A stretch of 64,000 nucleotides of DNA from Xanthomonas sp. 10-10 (lineage in GTDB: Bacteria; Pseudomonadota; Gammaproteobacteria; Xanthomonadales; Xanthomonadaceae), in the NCBI RefSeq assembly GCF_040182365.1, contig NZ_CP144460.1, positions 1,984,001-2,048,000 of the forward strand, read 5' to 3'. The number at the start of each line of letters is the position of its first letter. Within the stretch, counting starts at the first letter, position 1. The notes under the pieces are model-generated. The model was not told where the DNA came from, did not search any database, and saw only the letters and a program-made list of their open reading frames with translations. Positions 59,132-64,000 of this stretch are shown here, one piece after another. Made by a program: the position numbers and the translations under genes.

Positions 59132-60097
59132 ATGGCTGACAACTCCCCCAGGCTCCTGACCGTCGCGGTGACCTCGCGCGCGCTGTTCGATCTCGAAGAG
59201 GGCCATGCGTTGTTCGAGGCAGACGGGGTGGAGGCGTATTCGGCATTTCAGCGCGAGCATGAAGACGACATCCTGCAGCCGGGCGTGGCATTTCCGGTAG
59301 TGCGCAAGCTGTTGGCGCTCAACCACGATGTGCCCGAAGAGACCCCGCGCGTGGAAGTGATTCTGCTGTCGCGCAACTCTGCCGATACCGGGTTGCGCAT
59401 CTTCAATTCGATCCAGCACTACAACCTGGGCATCGTGCGTGCGACCTTCACCTCCGGCGAGCCGACCTGGCCGTACGTCAAACCGTTCGGCACCGATCTG
59501 TTCCTGTCGGCCAACCCGGACTCGGTGCGGCGTGCGCTGACCCACGGCATCGCTGCGGCCACCATCATGCCGCGCGCGCCGGGCGAACGTGCCGAAGCGG
59601 CTGCAGCGATCGTGGACAACGACGAGAGCCGACTGTCCACGCAGCTGCGCATTGCCTTCGACGGGGACGCGGTGATCTTCGGCGATGAGAGCGAACGCAT
59701 CTCGCGCGAGCAGGGTGTGGAAGCGTTCGGGCGCCACGAGCGCGAGCGCGCACGCGAGCCATTGTCGGTCGGGCCGTTCCGCAATTTCCTGTCGGCGTTG
59801 CATACCTTACAGGCGGCGTTTCCGCCGGGCGAAGCGTCGCCGATCCGCACGGCGCTGGTCACCGCGCGTTCGGCGCCTGCGCATGAGCGGGTGATCCGCA
59901 CCTTGCGCGAGTGGGGCGTGCGCCTGGACGAAGCGCTGTTTCTCGGCGGCCGGCACAAGGGGCCGTTTCTGGAAGCGTTTGGCGCGGATATCTTCTTCGA
60001 CGACTCGCAACACAACATCGACAGCGCACGCCAGCACCAGCATGTGGCGGCCGGCCACGTGCCGCACGGCGTGGCCAACGATCCGCCGAGCCGATGA
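59132..60097 (+). CDS. cytosolic 5'-nucleotidase (NT5C1-like)
   Basis: 321 residues. Matches the 5'-nucleotidase family PF06189: TVAVTSRALFDLEEGHALFE at the N-terminus, VEVILLSRNSADTGLRIFNS near 70-90, GEPTWPYVKPFGTDLFLSAN near 108-130 and LFLGGRHKGPFLEAFGADI near 268-286. The DLxE in place of the HAD DxDxT nucleophile block is usual for this family. Dephosphorylates nucleoside monophosphates. Stop overlaps the next gene (ATGA). Confidence 0.9.
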   Translation: MADNSPRLLTVAVTSRALFDLEEGHALFEADGVEAYSAFQREHEDDILQPGVAFPVVRKLLALNHDVPEETPRVEVILLSRNSADTGLRIFNSIQHYNLGIVRATFTSGEPTWPYVKPFGTDLFLSANPDSVRRALTHGIAAATIMPRAPGERAEAAAAIVDNDESRLSTQLRIAFDGDAVIFGDESERISREQGVEAFGRHERERAREPLSVGPFRNFLSALHTLQAAFPPGEASPIRTALVTARSAPAHERVIRTLREWGVRLDEALFLGGRHKGPFLEAFGADIFFDDSQHNIDSARQHQHVAAGHVPHGVANDPPSR

Positions 60098-60837
60098 GCG
60101 AAGCGCCGCAGGCGCCAGCGCGTGCCGGGCTGCTGCGGACCTGGCGCAAGCTGGAACTGACCTTCACCGACGACACGGTACAGACCCGGATGTCGCGCTG
60201 GGCACCGTATCGGCTGGTGCTGCCGTATACGCGCAGCATGCTGGCTGCGTTTTGGCTGCAACCGCGCCCGGAATGCATCGGGCTGATCGGGGTGGGCGGC
60301 GGTGCGCAGCTGAAGTTCTGCCATCGCTACTTGCGCAGCACACGTCTGGAGGCGGTGGAGGCCGACCCGCAGGTGCTGGCATTGCGCGATGCATTCGCCA
60401 TCCCGCGCGACGACGCGCGTCTGGAGATCACGCTGGGGGACGGCGCCGACTGGATCGGCAGCCGCGCCGGCCGCTACGACCTGTTGCTGCTGGATGCCTA
60501 CGACGCCGACGGCATTCCGCCGGCGCTCTGCACGCCGCAGTTCTATGCCGATTGTCGCGCGGCCTTGCGCGAGGGCGGGGTGCTGGCACTGAATCTCTAC
60601 CAGGTGCCGATGGCCGAGCATCTGGCGCAGCTGCGAGAGCTGTTCGACGGGTTGGTGCTGCTGCTGCCCGAACCGGATCTGCGTAACCAGGTGGTGTTCG
60701 CCTGGAATAGCCGACGTACACCGGGTACGCCGGACGCCGCGCTGGCCGGCTTGGCATGGTCGGCGCGCCGGCAATTGCGGCCGTCGATGCTGCGCCTGCA
60801 GGCGGCATGGCAGGAACGGGCCTGGCGGTTTTCCTGA
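60094..60837 (+). CDS. spermidine synthase-like methyltransferase-fold protein
   Basis: 247 residues with a Rossmann core: CIGLIGVGGGAQLKFCHRYL, LEAVEADPQVLALRDAF, YDLLLLDAYDADGIPPAL. The pattern is that of spermidine synthase-like proteins, but the residues that select putrescine and decarboxylated SAM (Asp in GGGDG) are changed (GVGGGAQ), so polyamine synthesis is doubtful. Translationally coupled to the nucleotidase gene. Confidence 0.8.
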   Translation: MSEAPQAPARAGLLRTWRKLELTFTDDTVQTRMSRWAPYRLVLPYTRSMLAAFWLQPRPECIGLIGVGGGAQLKFCHRYLRSTRLEAVEADPQVLALRDAFAIPRDDARLEITLGDGADWIGSRAGRYDLLLLDAYDADGIPPALCTPQFYADCRAALREGGVLALNLYQVPMAEHLAQLRELFDGLVLLLPEPDLRNQVVFAWNSRRTPGTPDAALAGLAWSARRQLRPSMLRLQAAWQERAWRFS

Positions 60838-60863
60838 GGCGTTGCGTTTTGCAGGTCCGGCCA

Positions 60864-61008
60864 GGAGCGGCTAACACGACGTAGCGAGCAGTCGTTGGCG
60901 GTGTGGGGGGACGGCATGCCCGGAACGGCAGTGCCCGCGTGCACCAGGCCGCTGTCGAGCGGCTGCGCCAGCCTCGGGCTGCTACACACTGGTTTTGTTG
61001 GTCACTCA
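60864..61008. repeat. copy C of the AGCGGCT dispersed repeat, inverted
   Basis: Left end GGAGCGGCTAACACGACGTA is the inverse of the right end of copy A; right end ACTGGTTTTGTTGGTCACTC is a diverged inverse of the left end of copy B. Located between convergent genes. Confidence 0.6.
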
Positions 61009-61048
61009 AGGCTTGTGTGTCGACGCCCTGGGCCTCGGCGCTACCCGA

Positions 61049-61615
61049 TTATGGCGTGCGCTCGCTGGGTGTGGCAGGCAACGGCAACTGGATATCGGTC
61101 AGTCGCCAGCGCAGGCCCTGGCGGGTCAGCACGAAGGTCACCGGCGCGCCATTGGCAGTCTGCGTGGTGGCGGTGAAGCGGCGGGTGGATTCGAAGCGCT
61201 GCGTGGCGCCTTGCAGTGGGCGCGCCGGCGCCGGTGCCGCATAGGTGTCGGCGCTGACGGTGTCGCCGATGAGACGGTTCCACACGCTGTGGCCTTGCAG
61301 CAAGGCACCGATCCCCAGCGGCGTGACCAAGGTATCCACGCCGGCGCCGCTGATGCCGCTGGCCAGTTGCAGTGCAAAACCGCCGAGCAGGCTCGATTGC
61401 ATGCTGCTGCCGGCCTGGCGGATCAGGTAATCGTCCAGTTGCGCCTTGAGGTTGACGCGCAGGCTGGGGAAATCCACATAGCTTTCCAACTGCGCGGCAT
61501 CGCGATCGGCGACCGCCTGACTGATGCCGCGGATGGCCAGGTACGGGCCGGCCACCACATACCCCGCCAGCAGCACCACGGCCAGCAATGGCAGGATCCA
61601 CCAGCGCTTTCTCAT
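61049..61615 (-). CDS. DUF2939 protein
   Basis: 188 residues from MRKRWWILP. One N-terminal membrane anchor (WWILPLLAVVLLAGYVVAG) then the DUF2939 domain (GPYLAIRGISQAVADRDAAQ, ESYVDFPSLRVNLKAQLDDY, FTATTQTANGAPVTFVLTRQ). Faces the periplasm. Function unknown. An in-frame upstream ATG would put 50 charged residues before the anchor and was not used. Confidence 0.9.
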   Translation of the reverse strand: MRKRWWILPLLAVVLLAGYVVAGPYLAIRGISQAVADRDAAQLESYVDFPSLRVNLKAQLDDYLIRQAGSSMQSSLLGGFALQLASGISGAGVDTLVTPLGIGALLQGHSVWNRLIGDTVSADTYAAPAPARPLQGATQRFESTRRFTATTQTANGAPVTFVLTRQGLRWRLTDIQLPLPATPSERTP

Positions 61616-61733
61616 CGTTCGCACTCCGTTGCAAGGCGTGATGTGGGCAGGGTGCGCGACGGCAGCCGAACGGTAGCGACAGGCCGCCGGCGCGGCAGCG
61701 CCGTGGCGCGAGGTGCCTGCGCCGCCGCTGGCC

Positions 61734-62420
61734 TCAAAATTCCAGGTCCAGTGCCGCGCACAGATAGTCGACAAACGGCGCCAGCGTCACCAGGTCCGCC
61801 TCGATGGTCTGGCGCAGGCGCGGCCCGGTCATGATGGCGTCGTCCAGATGACGCAGATACGCCCAGTTGCGGTGCTTGAGATCGTCGATGAACTCGAAAT
61901 CGTTGGGAAACCCGCGCGGTGCGCGGACCAGTTTTTCGCTGTCGTCCAGAGCGAACTTGCGACGCAATTTGGGAGCATAGGCGGCAGCCTTCCAGCTGCC
62001 CGGATTTTCGAAGATGAACTGGCGCAGCTTGCGCTGCGTGTCCGGTTCCGGGTGCCATAGCCCAGCGCCGACAAAACTCTCGCCCGGCTGTAGATGGATG
62101 TAGAACGAGGGTGCCGGCACCTGGCGCCTGCGCTCGTGAAACAGGCGCGCGCCCTGCCAGTTCTTGTAGGGCGATTTGTCGTTGGAAAACCGCGCATCGC
62201 GATAGATGCGAAACAGCGAGCCGCCCTGGGTCTTGGGGTCTGCACGATAGTGCTCGCTGACCTCGGCAAGCGCCGGCTGCAGATCGGTGATCAGCTGCAG
62301 AAACGGCTGGCGCACGTGCGCCTCGTACTGGTGGCGATGATCGGCGAACCAGGTCTTGTCGTTGTGGCGGGCCAGGGCGCGCAGGAACTTGAAGCTGGCG
62401 TCTGAAAAATAGGTGGTCAT
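61734..62420 (-). CDS. DUF2461 (TIGR02453) protein
   Basis: 228 residues. Begins FSDASFKFLRALARHNDKTW and continues with the family blocks RIYRDARFSNDKSPYKNWQG and FYIHLQPGESFVGAGLWHPE. The family is widespread in bacteria and fungi with no confirmed activity. Overlaps the exonuclease I stop (ATGA), so the two are coupled. Confidence 0.92.
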   Translation of the reverse strand: MTTYFSDASFKFLRALARHNDKTWFADHRHQYEAHVRQPFLQLITDLQPALAEVSEHYRADPKTQGGSLFRIYRDARFSNDKSPYKNWQGARLFHERRRQVPAPSFYIHLQPGESFVGAGLWHPEPDTQRKLRQFIFENPGSWKAAAYAPKLRRKFALDDSEKLVRAPRGFPNDFEFIDDLKHRNWAYLRHLDDAIMTGPRLRQTIEADLVTLAPFVDYLCAALDLEF

Positions 62421-63862
62421 AGCGTACGTTGGAGGTCCGAACCCCAGGCAGCGAGCTGGTCGAGCAGGGCTTGCTTGGTAGCATCGTCGGGGTGAGCGAG
62501 CCGTAAATCCGCAATCTGCGCGTTGTACTGCTCCAGGGTGACTTCGCCCAACCCATGGTCTTCGAGCAGGCGCTTGCGGCGATACGTGTTCCAGCGTTCC
62601 TGCTCGTCGAACGACAGCGTCTGCGGCCAGTTGCGCGCGCGGTAGCGGAAAAGAAGCTCGATCAGGCGCGGATCGCGAAACCGCGTTTCCAGCGCGCCCA
62701 GTTCGTCCGGCGCGCTGGCGCGCACCTGGCCCAGCAGGCGTTTGTCGCCTTCGGCCAGGAAACCGTCGTAGAGTGAGGCATCGGCATCGTTGACGGCCGG
62801 CGCCGCAGCGCGCTCGTTGCCGTAGACCCGGCGCACCTTTTCAGCCAGTTCAGGGCCCAGTTCGCGCAGCCGCGCGGCCTTGGCCAGCACCGCGTCGCGG
62901 TCCACGCCCAGGCGCTGGAAATCCGGCTCGCGCAGATGCTGCCATGCCACCAGGGCCGGCGACTTGTTCAAATGCACTTCCTTGAGCGGGATGCGTTGTT
63001 CGCCGTCGGGCAGATCGGCCGCACGGATATACAGCCGGTCGGCGATCTCATCCGGGCTCAGCCGCAGCAGTACCTCCGGGTCGCCGTCCAGATCGAACAC
63101 GATCACGCGGCTGTCGATGCGCGGATGCCGCGTCAGCGGCAGCACCGCCGCAGCGCACATGCGCGAGGCCGGGTAGCGCTGCGAAATGTGCAGCACCGGC
63201 TCCATTGCAATCACATCGAGCAAGCTGGCAGCAAAGCGCTTGTCGCGCAGGCGCAATGCGTACTCCCACAACTTGGGTTGATGCTGCTGAAATTTACGCG
63301 CCATGCCGATGGTGGCGTACACGTCGGACAGGGCTTCGTGCGCATCGCCTTCGCGCACGGCGTTGGCGTCGGCCAGATGTTCGAGCTTGAACGAGGTGGC
63401 GCCATCTTCGCGCTGCGGCCAGCTGATGCCGTCCGGGCGCAAGGCGTGCACCAGCCGCAGCACATCCAGCAGGTCCCAGCGCGAATTGCCGCCGCGCCAC
63501 TCGCGCTCGTACGGGTCGTAGAAATTGCGGAACAGGCCGCAGCGCACAAACTCGTCGTCGAAGCGGATCGAGTTGTAGCCCAGCGTGCAGGTCTGCGGGC
63601 GGCTCATCTGCTCGGCGATGCGCGCGAACGCTTCGGCCTCGGTCACGCCTTCGCGCAATGCGTGCTGCGGGGTGATGCCGGTGACCATGGTGGCGTAGGG
63701 CGAGGGCAGCAGATCGTCGGCCGGTTGCACGAAGAAACTGATCGGCTCGTCGATCACGCGCAGTTGCGCATCGGTACGCACGGCGGCGAACTGCGCGATG
63801 CGGGTGCGGCGCGGGTCCTGGCCGAAGGTTTCCAGGTCGTAGAAGAGAAAGCTGTCAGGCAT
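62417..63862 (-). CDS. sbcB: exodeoxyribonuclease I
   Basis: 481 residues from MPDSFLFYDL. DEDDh exonuclease motifs: FYDLETFGQDPRRTRIAQFA (Asp, Glu about 9-11), LGYNSIRFDDEFVR (about 95) and AHEALSDVYATIGMA (His, Asp about 175-180), followed by the SH3-like and helical ExoI_C parts (about 200-480). Degrades single-stranded DNA 3' to 5' during repair and recombination. Open sequence before this ATG is short and not conserved. Confidence 0.95.
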   Translation of the reverse strand: MPDSFLFYDLETFGQDPRRTRIAQFAAVRTDAQLRVIDEPISFFVQPADDLLPSPYATMVTGITPQHALREGVTEAEAFARIAEQMSRPQTCTLGYNSIRFDDEFVRCGLFRNFYDPYEREWRGGNSRWDLLDVLRLVHALRPDGISWPQREDGATSFKLEHLADANAVREGDAHEALSDVYATIGMARKFQQHQPKLWEYALRLRDKRFAASLLDVIAMEPVLHISQRYPASRMCAAAVLPLTRHPRIDSRVIVFDLDGDPEVLLRLSPDEIADRLYIRAADLPDGEQRIPLKEVHLNKSPALVAWQHLREPDFQRLGVDRDAVLAKAARLRELGPELAEKVRRVYGNERAAAPAVNDADASLYDGFLAEGDKRLLGQVRASAPDELGALETRFRDPRLIELLFRYRARNWPQTLSFDEQERWNTYRRKRLLEDHGLGEVTLEQYNAQIADLRLAHPDDATKQALLDQLAAWGSDLQRTL

Positions 63863-64000
63863 GCGGGGGCGAGATCCAGATCCGCGGCGCACGGCGTATG
63901 CGCCGCCAGTGCCCGCTAGTATCCCTCATCGCAGCGCCGGCTCGCTGAGGCGCAGCTGTGCGTTGGGGCAGTCACATGCCGTGCGGGGCCGCGTGCTGTG

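Overview
The window is a gene-dense (GC about 64%) chromosomal stretch from a gammaproteobacterium of the Xanthomonas group. The assignment rests on recognisable gene families and neighbourhoods: methionine synthase split into two genes behind an ArsR-methyltransferase regulator, a LacI/FucP-type transporter/PfkB kinase/AGE isomerase sugar operon, a Pst cluster with two pstS genes and an OprO/P-type porin, high GC, frequent ATGA stop-start overlaps, and the REP-like repeats between genes. The species cannot be fixed from the sequence alone. No prophage, transposase, integrase, plasmid function or CRISPR array was seen; this is core chromosome with short non-coding repeats.

Layout. 1-4.5 kb: minus-strand operon of a small secreted ORF, a YtrA-type GntR regulator, an ABC ATPase, its permease, a secreted GSGD-repeat protein and a lipoprotein, followed by another lipoprotein cut by the window edge. 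4.6-8.6 kb (+): periplasmic glutathione peroxidase, an FKBP isomerase, UDP-glucose dehydrogenase, SlyX, a DUF2058 protein. 9-15 kb (+): an outer-membrane transporter-like protein and a sugar operon (LacI, FucP-like permease, PfkB kinase, AGE isomerase) that fits import of mannose, isomerisation to fructose and phosphorylation. 15-20.3 kb (-): sahR-metH1-metH2, with a palindrome next to the sahR start and repeat DNA both between and inside the metH halves. 20.4-28.3 kb: acyl-CoA dehydrogenase with a duplicated 3' end, a double-SGNH hydrolase, tRNA-Leu(CAG), rnr, a GFA-family protein, rlmB.

28.6-33.6 kb: a large periplasmic-propeller GGDEF protein, RNase T and an RcnB-like protein. 33.7-41.2 kb (-): the phosphate block phoU-pstB-pstA-pstC-pstS, a second pstS with its own terminator and Pho-box-like site, and a phosphate-selective porin. 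41.5-44.3 kb (+): small secreted protein, beta-carbonic anhydrase and SulP transporter, probably a bicarbonate module. 44.6-52.4 kb: nth/enoyl-CoA hydratase group (-), a degenerate FKBP protein, DUF1289-Nudix fusion, sulfurtransferase, DUF1684 lipoprotein, an amidase (-), and MOSC, YqiA-like esterase and GNAT genes (+). 52.5-64 kb: two methyltransferases, an ABC-F ATPase, rlmKL, nadK, a 5'-nucleotidase (+), then DUF2939, DUF2461 and exonuclease I (-).

I found no convincing new defence or biosynthetic system. The most unusual signals are in the DNA itself: a scar-like second copy of the acyl-CoA dehydrogenase 3' end whose differences are all synonymous, an intergenic repeat that has become in-frame coding sequence inside metH, a 57-bp-period hairpin array between the metH halves, and two dispersed intergenic repeat families with inverted ends that recur across the window.
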